A stretch of 64,000 bases of DNA from positions 22,296,074-22,360,073 of the forward strand of contig OZ007505.1 of NCBI GenBank assembly GCA_963931865.1, written 5' to 3'. Made by a program: the position numbers and the translations under genes. This stretch comes from Axinella damicornis (lineage: Eukaryota; Porifera; Demospongiae; Axinellida; Axinellidae). The notes beneath the pieces were generated by a model, which saw nothing but the letters and a program-made list of their open reading frames with translations, made no database searches and was not told where the DNA came from. This document shows positions 10,701 to 30,100 of the stretch, one piece after another (the first letter of the stretch is position 1; each line of letters begins with the position of its first letter).

Positions 10701-12632
10701 CTCCCTAACGCCAGTCTACTGCACACCTATGGCTTCACAGAGCCTGGCAACCCTCACGATGTGGTGGGTAGGTGGGGCATGGTCACTGGCTCATTCCCAG
10801 TCCGCCAGGGGAGGCCTGGGGATGAGGCCAGCTGCAACACTGTGTTATTCAGGATGTCGTGCCCACATGCAGGCCTACATCAGCAGTGAGGCGGTGAGGG
10901 AGGTGTTTGTGAGTGGGGGAACTGCTCCGCAGTCCAGGAAGGAGAAGAGATGGAAACAGCTGCAAAATGATGTAGGTATGAACACTGTGTGAGACTAAGT
11001 GGCACTAGTTTATGTGCAATTTTAGTATCAATGGTGAGAGGTGGGGATGGCTGGAATGTAGCCATGTGATCCAGGAGTGGTGTTGGTTTCTGTTCCAGGA
11101 TGTGGTTGAAGGAGAATATGAAGTCCGCTGCAGTGGAGAGCCGGACAAGTCTCTGCTTGCAACTGTCAAGGTAACCTCCAACTGTGGCCATCACACCCAC
11201 CTCGCAGGCAGCTGATTGTCCACTCAGTTTGGGGTATGCCCAAATTTAGGATTTGTCTTAGTATACATGTACTGTCCTTGTTCCCAGGCCATTCCCACCT
11301 CTGGAGGCGGAAGGCCTGGGAGATCTGGTGGTGCGTGTGATGTCAGGTAGACAGGGTAGATAGACTTGAGGCAGTGCTCAACCACAAATAATATGGCACT
11401 CATAGCCTAACCCGTGGTACCGTCTGGAGTTCATACCATGCACATCACCGATCTCCCAGGCCTTCCCCACCATATTTGAGTGATCAAAGACTGGAGGTGG
11501 GAATGGCCTAGGAGTATGGTGTGAGACTCGACTGGAAACTGCAGGTCGGGTGACTAATGTTCCGTAGCTCATCCTCTTGTTGTGGTGCTACCTGAGGTAC
11601 CAATTCACGATCCTCTGATCACTCAGCTTCTGCATGTGAGGTTGGACGGCTACCACCTGTTGAAAGAGCAGCTGCTACACTCCGGGTCAAGTGATGAGAG
11701 TGAGGAGGAGGAGGAGGAGGGGGAGCAGGAGATCTGCCTGGCCGGCTTGAAGCAAAAGGAGATGGACTTTCTGGAAAGGTCAGTAACCAGCTCGTGGTCA
11801 CATGCCAGGGATGGAGAATTACAATTGCAGTCTCACAAAGGGTCACTGGTAATGTATAAAGTGCAGATGAGCAGGGTGTAGGGCCACTGAAGTGCAGATG
11901 AGCAGGGTGTAGGGCCACTGAAGTGCAGATGAGCAGGGTGTAGGGCCACTGAAGTGCAGATGAGCAGGGTGTAGGGCCACTGAAGTGCAGATGAGCAGGG
12001 TGTAGGGCCGCTGAAGTGCAGATGAGCAGGGTGTAGGGCCGCTGAAGTGCAGATGAGCAGGGTGTAGGGCCACTGAAGTGCAGATGAGCAGGGTGTAAGG
12101 CCGCTAGAGTGCAGATGAGCAGGGTGTAGGGCCGCTAGAGTGCAGATGAGCAGGGTGTAGGGCCACTGAAGTGCAGATGAGCAGGGTGTAGGGCCACTGA
12201 AGTGCAGATGAGCAGGGTGTAGGGCCACTGAAGTGCAGATGAGCAGGGTGTAGGGCCGCTAGAGTGCAGATGAGCAGGGTGTAGGGCCGCTAGAGTGCAG
12301 ATGAGCAGGGTGTAGGGCCACTAGAGTGCAGATGAGCAGGGTGTAGGGCCGCTAGAGTGCAGATGAGCAGGGTGTAGGGCCACTGAAGTGCAGATGAGCA
12401 GGGTGTAGGGCCGCTAGAGTGCAGATGGGCAATGTTGCCTCTCATGTTTTATGTGCACAGGTTGGTGGAACACTGCTTGGGCAAGTTTCCTGAGGACTGT
12501 GATGCTAACTTGAGGACAGCTGCCGGTGGGAACTCGCTCACTGAGAGGGAGAGACACGCCCTCCACCTGAGCATTGGGCAGCAGAAGTGCCTCATGGCCT
12601 TGAAGAAACAGCTAGGGAACACCAAAGGATAG
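7725..12632 (+). CDS. SETD6: N-lysine methyltransferase SETD6
   Basis: Exons 7725-7925, 8498-8725, 8963-9168, 9315-9522, 10671-10766, 10873-10971, 11099-11170, 11597-11778 and 12461-12632 join in phase. The product starts with a basic, nuclear-localisation-like stretch (LRRKRKRRY, GRKRRRKG). A split SET domain follows: FVEWCQSVGI; the glycine strand around GRQGSCAAVG; RDQQLQ...NSWVPLLISLL; SSHWYPYLSLVP; the insert LLQGTGVEERVRRDIHRIEE; and the catalytic stretch FVDLLNHHSHHHAEL with EEVMNTYGPLPNASLLHTYG. A Rubisco-LSMT-type substrate domain closes the protein, with an acidic insert at about 11,695. The order and spacing match human SETD6, which monomethylates nuclear proteins such as RelA. The exon 5/6 junction is the least certain. 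Intron 8 is mostly a 31-bp minisatellite. Confidence 0.85.
9655..9810 (+). repeat. Interspersed repeat, plus copy (~155 bp)
   Basis: Lies in the large SETD6 intron (9,523-10,670). It begins ACTAGTGGAATGCAGGACAT and ends CACTAAACATACACTCGTGC. An inverted copy, roughly 80% alike by eye, is at 24,686-24,849. No inner reading frame and no clear terminal inverted repeats. The rest of the intron holds a weak copy of the CTCGTTCCCAG hairpin near 9,903 and a CA-rich stretch near 10,455, but no gene. Confidence 0.7.
11861..12430. repeat. 31-bp minisatellite, about 18 copies
   Basis: Tandem copies of GTGCAGATGAGCAGGGTGTA plus GGGCCACTGAA or GGGCCGCTAGA. The two variants alternate in blocks, the mark of unequal exchange. 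It fills the last SETD6 intron. Long antisense reading frames here are repeat artefacts. Confidence 0.95.
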
Positions 12633-12819
12633 GAAAAGAAAATTATTCGTTCACTGCTGGACAGTGTTGATTCTCATTGTATTAAGTCTTACTCGCTCTA
12701 ATCATCATGACAAAAATTATTATCCGTGGTGTAGGCATCTTGACAGGAAGCGATTACATAAAATTTAAGCGAACCAAGGGGTATTCGGGTATTCCATCGC
12801 GTTTATAATTATACACGAT

Positions 12820-13687
12820 ATGGCTACGAGGGATATTCAGCGTCTGTTTGTGATGCGACACGGAGAGAGACTGGATACCAAGGACAGAGAGTGGAAGAAG
12901 GCGGCATCCCGGCCATACGACACTCCCCTAACCAAACATGGAGAGAAGGAGGCCCTCAGAGTAGCCTCACAGAGATTCGCGGGAAAGGTATAGTATCTGC
13001 ATAGCGCAATTGATGGCGATCCGTTCGTTAAAATCATGATTGTCTCTCACAGGACATTGTTATGATCTTCTCCTCGCCCTTCCTGCGGTGCCTGCAGACC
13101 GCCCAGCAGGCGTCCCGTGCACTGGGGCTACCAGGGGTACACACCTTCAACGGTCTCTGTGAAATCGTGGCTCCCTGGTGTGGGATGAGAGGGACCCCCG
13201 CGGTACCCGCAATGGAGGATGTTCAGGCCGGTGATATCACACTGCTGAGTACGGACAGCTCACCCTTCGCAGAGTACCCTGAATCTGTAACAGATGCCAT
13301 CACAAGGTAGAACAGTGTGGACCGCTTGCTCAGCTCCTCCTTCTAATTAGTAAGATTGTAATTAATTATGACACCTTTAGTACTTGTAATTAATTTTGCA
13401 CTTCAGCTGGCCCAGCCCCACCCCCCTCATATTCCTGATGCGTGTGCGCGTTCTCCTCCTTTTTCAGGTACCGTTCAGTTCTGAACAGTCTAGCTGACCA
13501 GCACTGGCCCCGCAACCTGCTGTTGGTGACCCATGAGTACGGAGTGATGCAGGCCATGGCGCTCGGCGGCTGCAGGGACGACGTTGAAGCTACCTACTGT
13601 GGCCATGTGGAGCTCAGCAGACCGGACGGGAGCGCGCACGATTGGAACATTGAGAGATACACTGGGGTTTATAAGTATGATATATAG
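12820..13687 (+). CDS. Histidine phosphatase (phosphoglycerate-mutase-like, UBASH3-type)
   Basis: Exons 12820-12987, 13053-13306 and 13468-13687 encode 213 residues. The N-terminal strand and catalytic loop FVMRHGERLD carry the phospho-accepting RHG histidine. IFSSPFLRCLQTAQ supplies the second conserved arginine, and LLLVTHEYGVMQAM the second catalytic histidine. The core is closest to the branch-2 phosphatases of the UBASH3/ecdysteroid-phosphatase group (MRHGER start, DTPLTKHGEKEA, SSPFLRCLQTA). There is no UBA or SH3 domain, so the phosphatase stands alone. Substrate is unknown. Start ATG at 12,820 places the first strand at the very N-terminus, usual for this fold. It begins 187 bp after SETD6 on the same strand. 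Confidence 0.82.
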
Positions 13688-13797
13688 GATAGCCATCTTT
13701 TTGTGTAGGCGTGTGTTTTATACTTATTGGGGGATTCCCAAACTATTTATACGCAACTTCCAAATTTGGTAGCCCGTCCGTTCGTTAACACGCCATC

Positions 13798-21329
<7,532 letters not shown>

Positions 21330-21546
21330 ATCTTATGATGTACATAATATGAATTCTTCACTCTAATAATGAATTCTGTTATGGTCTGTTGTGATGTCAA
21401 ATTGAGGAGTAAACACCGCCATGTGACTGTGAATATTGTGGTATGCGGAGTTGAAGTTGTGTAGCTATGTGTATTTGAAATTACTATAAAGCTAAGCTTA
21501 GCTTGGTAGTTAATTTGTGTCTGGAAAGGCTTGAGGAGATGTGCAG

Positions 21547-24370
21547 ATGGCTAAAGGTATATATCAGGAAACTGCAATTTGCAATCATGCAGAGCATCTT
21601 GCTATATATAGCTACATAATTTTGGTGTTTGCCGCTGCAGTCAATATTGTCAGTTCGTTCAGCATTTCAACTGTGTAATTGCTACTCCTAGCTAGTTGGA
21701 TTTATACAACACTCACTATCATTTCCTAGCTATATATATGGTCCGTTCTGTTGGCAAGTGAATAATGTAACTATACACTGAACTATATGTCCACCCCCAT
21801 TAATACTCATTCACACAGCTCAGCTCAGCACTGAGGATTTGGGAGATGTACATGAAGAGATTTTTGAAGCTTACCCCAAGTGGTATTATATTGGCCTACA
21901 GTTAAAACTGCCTGTCAGTACTCTTGATGGCATTGAAGCTCAGTACGGGTCAGATCTGGTTAAGTGCTCCTGTGAAATGCTCAAGAGATGGCTGACGAGA
22001 GTAGACCTGTCTCCCACATGGAAAGCCCTGAGTGAAGCTCTGAGCAGCCAAAGTGTTGATAAAGCTCAGCTGGCTTCACAAGTAATGAGAAAACACTGTC
22101 TCCCTGAGCATCCTGTACAAGGTATGCCATTTCTTTATTGTACAAGTGTGCAAAAAGTGGAAGTAATATGTAGTACTGTTCTTCCCAATAGTTATAGAAT
22201 CTCAGCCTGAAGCTGGGTTCAGTGAGAGCCTATGTGAATCTGAAGATGTAGTTCACAAGAAAGAAAGCCATGAACTATTCAAATCACATGACAGTACGAG
22301 CAGCAGTGGTGTATTCTCTGATGAAGAATTGCAAGAGAGATCCCGAGCATTCGGATGTGGCTGTGGGAAGTGTACAATCAGCAGTTTCATTGAGAATGGC
22401 TGTCCAACACCAACTTCTACAACAAGCACTTTCCCTTACTTGAACACGGAGGGGCTAACCAGCGATGAACAGGAAATTCTGAGAGGAAAGCTGCTCGACG
22501 AGTTCGAGAAGATCACGATGTGTTTCTCCCACCTCATGTCCGAAACATGCAAGTCTTTGATTGAGCGGGGTGTCACAGTGCTAGAGCTGGTAAGGGTTCT
22601 GATCTATCTGGGTGCGTTTCAACCATCTGTAGGTCAAAAACCAGTACTGGAAGAGAAACTGGAAAATCTACGGAAAGCTGAGCGTATCGATGATGTCTTC
22701 TACATCCTACGACACTATGTCTCATTCTTCAATTATAACATCATTGAACACGTAATCAATGAACTCGGCAGTGCTGAAGACTGTGAGAGGTTGCGGACGT
22801 ACAAAGCAGAACTTGATGAGTATTCTAAGCGCAGTGTATTTGAGTGCCCCTCATATTCTATTTTTCAACCAGATCATGCTGACCTCGTTATGAAGATTGA
22901 GGGCACCCTTGAGTACAATGTGAAGCAGCTAGAAACATTCAAAGCTCGTGTTTCCAGCATCATCCACCTCTCTAAGTACACACTACGTCTGTGTAGCGTG
23001 GAGAAGGGCTGTTTGGAGTTGCAATTCCAGATCCCCCACTTTGTGGAGGAGACCATATTTCCTCTCTCACAGGATCAGCAGGAGGCCCTTCGAGAACAAG
23101 GGGTCAAGAAGCTGATGTGCGGAGACCAATGCTATTTTCCAGCAAAGGTATCCATCAATCTTAGTACCTGTGAAGCTTCAAACAACCATGCACACACTGC
23201 AGTTGTTCAAGTTGATCGCAATTTCTGATGATCCCATCCAGTACGTAGCTAGCGAATGAGGCTATCCACATGTTGAGTGTGGTAACTACTGGCTCATTGT
23301 TCATGGATTTAAGCTAAAAATATCCCCCTCCCTCTCTCCCTATATAGTTGGAGATGCCCCATTCTGACAAGCTGAATCTAGATCAGCTATCAAGCATTCT
23401 CGACAGTGCGAGTCTTGAAGTACAAGGTCAAGTCAAGGTAGTGATGTGTGGAGACCAAGACTACTTTTATCCACCAAAGGTATCCATTCATCTTTGTACC
23501 TATGAAGTGATCTAATCTTCAAACAACCATACACGCACTATATCTATCTCACAATTTTGATTCCATGAAGTAGCTAGAGAATGATCGAGGCTATCCACTT
23601 ATCAGTGTGACTATGATTTATGGGGAAAAAAGATAATTCAATCCTCCTCCCCCCTCGATTTCCCTATATAGCTTGAGATGCCACATTCTGGTAATCCATC
23701 CACTTACCACCTTTTTCCTCCCCCATCCTCTCGCCACCCCACTCCTCGCACTTCTTCAGTTCCTGTAAGTGTGAAAATGTCCTTCAAAGTGTTGTTTTTT
23801 CTTCAGGTCTTGTCCAAGATTCATTCAAAAAGTATGGCATATGGAAACGACCTTTATGCTTGAAGTCTAAGCCAGGATTACAAAATACTGTGCTGTGTTC
23901 GTTGGGGTGACTGTGCACTTGTTTACAGGCAGTACACCTACACGTATAAACTCTCTCATCAGTGCACATGCACCAAAATCTGAATCTTAGACAAACTACC
24001 TGAAAACCTCTGTAGCGAAGATATTTATTGGTGATGTAATCTGACTAGCTACAAATGGTATTGGATTTCCTCTTCCAGGAGTCCCCTAGACGACATGATA
24101 TACAACCGATTCCCAATCGTTGGTCACGATCATTAGGAGATATTACCCAAAGTCGACTAGATTCAGGATATGAATCACGAGCATCAGTCCAGAATCTGTC
24201 TACAAGTCAAGACTCCATAGCAAAAGAGGTAACTTAATTATAGAAACTGACTGGACTATCCTCAATTGTACTCAAATACTTGAGCTTCCATCTTTTTCCC
24301 CTCCAAACAGGAAGACGTCTACGTCGACCCTCCTCCCTTCCTCACTACCCCTCCCTATCCCTTTAAATAG
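21547..24370 (+). CDS. Death-domain protein with a conserved C-terminal regulatory region
   Basis: Exons 21547-21556, 21819-22121, 22192-23147, 23348-23479, 23672-23764, 24079-24228 and 24311-24370 join in phase. Exon 1 encodes only MAK. Exon 2 encodes a death-fold domain: LSTEDLGDVHEEIFEAYPKW, YYIGLQLKLPVSTLDGI, W-L and TWKALSEAL helices, ending QLASQVMRKHC. Exon 3 encodes a linker and a helical region followed by CSVEKGCLELQFQIPHFVEE, a block I recall from many invertebrate death-domain proteins. Exons 4 and 5 begin with LEMPHS. The C-terminus is proline-rich (PPPFLTTPPYPFK). No catalytic domain is visible; an adaptor role in apoptosis or innate immune signalling is an inference. Alternative use of an exon from 23,808 would end the protein at 23,862. 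It starts 218 bp after the helicase-kinase gene stops. Confidence 0.72.
23135..23685 (+). repeat. Tandem exon-intron duplication inside the death-domain gene
   Basis: The stretch MCGDQCYFPAK, its donor and intron start (GTATCCATCAATCTTAGTAC) and the next acceptor with LEMPHS recur as MCGDQDYFYPPK, GTATCCATTCATCTTTGTAC and LEMPHS. One exon plus intron has been duplicated, about 330 bp apart. Confidence 0.75.
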
Positions 24371-24685
24371 GAACTTAAGGAGAAAACTGTGAGAATATGA
24401 TAAGAGAACAGATGTTGTACATTTATGTAGTATGTGTCACTTGTTTTTGTCATGCCACTTGTGTTCAACGTTCATGATGGGTACTCTGCTGGGACAGGGC
24501 ACCTGTCCGGGTACCTCACAGATACACAATCGTCCTTTTCTACTGTCCCCAAAATTAGCAGGGTTATACTCTGCCTCCTGCTGGGCTCGCTTTACCTGAG
24601 ACCTGGTGGATGGGTGGGTGTGTGCGTGTGGGTGGGTGTGGGTGTGTGTGTGGATGGGTGTGGGTGTGTGTGTGGGTGTGTGGGT

Positions 24686-24849
24686 GTGCACGAGTGTAAG
24701 TATGTTTAGTGTCATAATTTCTGTGGCCTATGCTCATTGCCCGGTCACATTCTGATGACAGTCATGTGAATGCAACTGCTCCTTGCAATGCGTGGCACGC
24801 GCATGCACTTGCTCAGGATCGCCCTCCAATGTCCTGCATTCCACTAGTA
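24686..24849 (-). repeat. Interspersed repeat, inverted copy
   Basis: Reverse complement matches 9,655-9,810: it starts ACTAGTGGAATGCAGGACAT and ends with ACTAAACATAC...ACTCGTGCAC. Internal indels separate the copies. Confidence 0.7.
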
Positions 24850-26016
24850 TAACTACTACTGAATAGTGTAATAGTTATCATGAGGCATGCATTATCAGCA
24901 GCTACCAGCTATAGCTTATAACTAACTTTAGAACTGCATGCAGTTCATTTTGTACATGAATGCACACCGTCAACTGTGCATGAGAAAAAAATTCAGCTGA
25001 TGCTCTACTACATCTAACTGAGCTAGCAAAGGAAGCAGTACAGCAGAAACGATTAGCTCTGGAATAAAACTGCTCCACCATCAAGATGCAAGATGCATTA
25101 GCTAAATACAACAATCAGCACTGACACCACCTCCGCTCCCCACAACCTTGTCCCCCCAGTCTCCCCATGTATCAGAGAACGTGGTAGCGTTCTCTATTTA
25201 GGGATGGCTAAGGAAATTTCGAAATACCATACTGATACACCAGCAGAAAAACGGCCAAAGAAGCTACTACCCCCCAAACCAAGCATGCAGACAGAATGAT
25301 ACTGCCTAGCAGTTCACAAAAACACTCGCAAACATACCTGAGAGTACGCGGGAGTCAAGTAATAAGTCGCCGTAAAATTCCGATTTCGTCATCTTCTTTC
25401 TTTCTTTCTTCTTTCTCATTGACTAGCATAGCTGGACAACAAAAGCAATTCCTGAGCTAGTTCACTCACAGAACAACATCGCTTTCGTCGTAGTAGCTCC
25501 TTTTGGCCCTTTTGACTACATACTGGCAAGAACGGCACTGCTGGCTAGCTACGATTCCGTGAATTGCTAGCACGAAGCCATTTTGATGCAACCAGAGGTC
25601 ACGCGTGCCAAATGCGCATGCGCAGTTCACATGCAAACGCACGTTGCATTCTTTTTTTACAGCTTTTCCGAATTCGGGCGCTTGGTGATCAGCTGAATCC
25701 TTGTGAATCCATCATCTGGTGCATCACTACCACTGCGAGGAATTTCTGCCAACCTGTCTTGCCAAGATCTATCGTGACTATGCCATCATGGAGGCGTGGC
25801 TTTCTTTTCATGACGTAACTACAGCGCGGAACATGTATATACCACCAATACTGTGAGTGAGGCTAGAGTTTTGGAATACTCATATTATTAGTGGAAATAG
25901 AATGAAGCATCAAAGCCTGCTCAGTGCCCAGCAGAAGGTTCACATCCATCAAGGCAATTAATAAAATCTGACATCAGGAAAGTTACGCATTCCATGCGCT
26001 CAAATAACCTCACAAA

Positions 26017-26276
26017 CTAGAAACAAAACATTTTCTTACAAAAATTACAAACGATTTAGTGATGGCCACCCAATCGACTCCCGAAAAAGCAGACAAACAA
26101 GAAATGCCATTAACCAGCCTCAGTCCCATCCCATCCCTAAATTTCAATGGGATGGGACTGAGGCTGGTTAACCCTAACCCTAACCCTAACCCTTGTTTGT
26201 CTGCTTTTTCGGGAGTCGATTGGGGTGGCCATCACTAAATCGTTTGTAATTTTTGTAAGAAAATTTTTGTTTCTAG
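26017..26276. mobile_element. Foldback element with a telomere-type repeat in one arm
   Basis: Two arms of roughly 115 bp pair from CTAGAAACAAAA at the left to its reverse complement at 26,276, around a short loop near CCCTAAATTTCAATGGG. The right arm alone contains four CCCTAA units (26,168-26,193) between the GGCTGGTTAA and TTGTTTGTCT arm segments; the left arm has AAGAAATGCCA there instead. Confidence 0.8.
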
Positions 26277-26305
26277 TTACATACGCACTAGCATAGAAAA
26301 ACTCC

Positions 26306-27077
26306 TCACTCTAGTTCCCCAGCCACGGCTGATAGCTCCTGCAGTATTCTTTCTGGTTTCTTGCCTTCAACGTCCAGGGTAACTTTCTTACCGTCGCCTG
26401 TCATTCGAGGAAGAACATGCAGTATAATAGTGTATACTCTCTACACGCTGATATCAATGCTTCCACAGCTCACCAAAGTATATGTTAACAAAGGGAGTGG
26501 GCGTGGTGTTCTTGAACGTCACCATCTGAACATTGGGGTTATTGAACTGAATGGGAGGGAGGTTCTCTGCAATGAATCTCCTACACGGGGCAGATAAGTA
26601 TACACGTACACTCTAGTCTCGGAACCAGACCCTTTCCTCCTCCCCCGCGCAAAGGGTCTGGTTCCGAGACTACGTACACTCCACATTATGAATTCAGCCT
26701 TGAAAACAAGACTCAGCTCTCAAAATGCACTAACTCGTGCACCATGAATTGTCTGGATCAACTTTCCAGGGGTTCCTGAAAAAATTGGTCCAAAATTATG
26801 GACCAATTTTCCACTGAACATTGTGGACTAAAATTCAGGCGACAGCACCATCTTGCATCAGTGTGAGGCATAGACATTAGAGTACAGGATATTTCGGCTG
26901 GGGGGACAACCTAGCAGACTACAACCTAGCAGATGCTGACCTGACTCCGTTGCTTTCGCTGCCCCTGGTGTTGTAGGAGAACGTGATCGATTTCACCGCG
27001 TCCTTCAGGTACATCCTGCCACTGGACAGGAACTCCAGCCTCTTCATGAACGCATACGTCGGCCGCAGCTTCGACAT
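26306..27077 (-). CDS. MRPS25: Mitochondrial ribosomal protein mS25
   Basis: Exons 26941-27077, 26474-26580 and 26306-26397 encode 111 residues. Family match is close over the whole length: MSKLRPTYAFMKRLEFLSSG, YLKDAVKSITFSYNTRG, FIAENLPPIQFNNPNVQMVT with FKNTTPTPFVNIYF, then GDGKKVTLDVEGKKPERILQ. The segment around FKNTTPTPF is diagnostic for MRPS25 (MMFKNMTPSPF in human). It is a thioredoxin-like small-subunit protein of the mitochondrial ribosome. It lacks the C-terminal extension (about 60 residues) of the human protein. The gene is divergent from POGLUT1, with 83 bp between start codons. Confidence 0.88.
26614..26672. mobile_element. 59-bp palindromic element with 8-bp target duplication
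   Basis: Arms TAGTCTCGGAACCAGACCC and its exact reverse complement surround a 15-bp loop. The flanking CGTACACT occurs directly on both sides, consistent with an 8-bp target-site duplication. It lies in MRPS25 intron 1. Half copies occur at 35,091-35,172 and about 35,460-35,505. Confidence 0.75.
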
Positions 27078-27160
27078 GGTCAATGCAGTATATGCTGGGC
27101 TACAATTAGAAAAGTCATATTGACTCCAATCAATGCGCAGTGCAGTCTCTATGTTCAATT
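27078..27160. promoter_or_regulatory. Bidirectional promoter MRPS25/POGLUT1, 83 bp
   Basis: The two start codons (27077 minus, 27161 plus) face away from each other across 83 bp with no TATA box. A shared promoter is inferred from this spacing. Confidence 0.5.
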
Positions 27161-30100
27161 ATGTCGGTGATGAACGGCTGGCCTGCCGGATTGATGACAG
27201 CTGCCCCGCTGCTTGTGGGCTTATTGTTTGTCTCAGCAGCTGCATCCCACGACGGAGGAGAGGAGGAGGGAGAGTGCGCAGCTGATGGGGCGTGCACAGG
27301 TAGCTCTGCAGGACTGTTCTCTGCTGGTTCGTGGCTACACTCGTCAGTCGTGTGTAGCGATTGTGGATGCTTTCAGTTGCAGTTTCATGATGAGATATCC
27401 TTTGTTCAGCCCCCAGGTGGCAGCGCTATCTCGACCTGGTTAACTCCTCTCTGACCGACTACACTGCTCCTGGAGTGGAGGAGAGTTGGGGGTGTGGCTG
27501 CTATGCACCCATGCTTGAAGATGACCTGGCAGTGTGGAGGGAGAGGGGAGGGGTGAAGTGGGACGATTTCCTGGCTGCAAAGCAGCAGGGGCAGCGAGCA
27601 GTGCACTACCAGATTATTGACCACAAGCTGTACCGACAAGAGGACTGTATGTTTGAACCAAGGTAGCTATTCCAGGATGGTGCTAGCTACCATATCTCCT
27701 CAGTGCTAACTGGTGAGATAATTGATTTCGTATCATGTTTTAGGTGTAAGGGAGTGGAGCATTTTATTCTGGAGATAACTGAGAGTCTTCCTGATATGGA
27801 AATGATTATTAATGTCAAGGACTACCCCCTGGTGAGCCGGCATTCCATTCCAAATCATTCAATTCCTTTCTGCATGTTGTACGGATTGATGTGTTCCATT
27901 CCACAGTCGTTAAAGTACTCCACACCTCTTCCAGTCTTCTCATTCAGCAAGGTACATAATACTAGCAATAATATTGACTCGTACTTCCTGTCTTGGGGCT
28001 TAATGTGGTCCTCTGATTGGTTAAATCTCAGTTGATTTCTTTTCTACTTATAAGATCGCTTGCAGTATCCCCTTGAGTGATACTGTGAGCGATCCTCGCT
28101 GAGGTTGTTTGGTCTGGGAGTGAGATTACAGTTATGGTCATGTGACCTGCTCCGACCACTTCCCTTGCAGACCACACGCTACTATGACATCATGTACCCT
28201 GCCTGGACTTTCTGGTCGGGGGGTCCCGCCATCTCAACAGAGCCCACCGGGCTAGGGAGGTGGGATAGAAAGAGAGAGATCATCACCAGGTGTGCCTTAC
28301 CTCTGCTCTTAACTTTAGATTGCTTTCACAGTTGGTGAATTGCCAACACTTTGCTGGGGATTAGCTGAGTGCCAGATGTAACACAAACATTTTACAGGCA
28401 TCGGTTATCTCAAGTAACCACAATAATGGGTACCAAGCAAAGAAAAGGCAGTGGCTAAGCAAAACCCACAAGAAGTAAGTCCAGCCCTTGGTATCCCTGG
28501 CAACCAATCACAATGAAGTTCCTAGATACTGTACAAATCACCACAACAACAATGATGTGATTACCTATTATGCAGAGGAAGTTCTTTGTTGTTGTTGTTG
28601 TTGTTGTTTGTGTCCCAGAGCTGCAGACAAGTGGCCGTGGGAGAAGAAGCAGCCAGTAGCATTCTTCAGAGGTTCCAGGTAACCATGGTGATCATAACCT
28701 GCTGGCTCTATCTACGAGTGTGATTAGAGACTAGGCCCTGCTTTAGCCTCGTTCCCAGGCCGCGTGGGAACGAGGCTGGGTCCTGCTTCACCAGACTGTC
28801 TCACGGTCCAAAAATGCCCTCAGTAGGCCTTTGGTGGGTATGACTGTGCAACACTCATCCGTACATCATTTCACCCTGTGTGCCATTTTAGCATCTTTGA
28901 AGTTGAATTTCCAACACATCTCTTGCAGTAACTATTATAGCTTCATGCACCTCAGTAGAAAGCTCAAAGGGTCGTTGTTGCGTTGTATGTCTATCTAGTT
29001 CCTGGCTACTCGTCCTTGCAGGACAAGTGCAGAGAGGGATCCCCTGATCCTCCTGTCCCGGGAGAACCCAGGGCTTGTGGATGCTGCCTACACCAAGAAC
29101 CAAGCATGGAAGTCAGACAAGGTACAATACATCAGTAAAGTTAACTTGAAGTTGACTATTCCAGGTATTCTTAGCTCACAGGTTCTTAGCAGTAGCTGTA
29201 CTGTCATAAATAAACTTTGCATGACATCATGCGACTTTGATGTAATTTCCGGCAATCTCCTTGGAAGATAGGTTCTTTGGGAGCAGAAAGGTGAAAGGTG
29301 AAAGGTGAAAGGTGAAAATGGCATGGGCATGTTCTGGGCTTGGCTGTAGAAAGCCCTTGGTTGACACTGGGCTAGCCAGTTCTGTTGGCTTAGAATTAGG
29401 CTTGAGCTAATTATACTTTTAAGTTTGCCCATTATTCTTTTAAAACAGCCATTTATTCCAGGTAGTTCCAGTACGAAGCCCAAGAAGTCAGCACATAGAT
29501 AAGCTCATCTTTCAAATTCCAGGGTGCTAAATGTTAAAACCATCAAACAAATATATATTATACGTCTGGGAACAACATTATTTTGATCTTGACAGTTCAT
29601 ACAACATAATGCCTATTGTTATATTGGAGCATCAGTGATGCTTCTATGAAGTCCTGAAGGGTGTGTTGCTGGTGTTTGACATCAGTATACATGTATGTGA
29701 CCGATTAGTCTCGCATTATTCTTAGTAACTGATTATTCCAATTATTATTCTGATATAATTATTAGCTCAAGCCTACTTAGAATGGACCAAGAAACCAGCC
29801 ATCTCTGCAATTCCAGCATTTCAACAAGGCATTAATTAGTGGGTGTGTTACTGTAAACTAAAATCGTCTGCACATCACACAAGACTTATGTATCTGCTTA
29901 GGATGGCATGAGATTTGAGCCTGGGACATGATCCTGAGTATGCTGGTACCACCCCATCCAGGACACACTTGGAGCTCCTCCAGCTGGTGAAGTGCCACTA
30001 GAAGATCACTGTCAATACAAGTAGGACACAGTTCCTTTATGATAACAGTCTGTTAGCATTGATACATCTGGGTCATGGCCTATAGTGACCGCTCATCACT

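Larger units (their letters stand above)
24371..26305. other. Convergent intergenic region, repeat-rich, no gene seen
   Basis: Lies between the 3' ends of the death-domain gene (+) and MRPS25 (-). It holds a GT-rich microsatellite (24,600-24,692), the inverted interspersed repeat (24,686-24,849), a TTTC microsatellite near 25,396-25,415, and the foldback element at 26,017-26,276. ORFs of up to 92 codons show no family resemblance. Confidence 0.7.

Noticed and set aside
11619..12228. Antisense frames of up to 131 codons
   Set aside because: They are translations of the 31-bp intronic minisatellite of SETD6.
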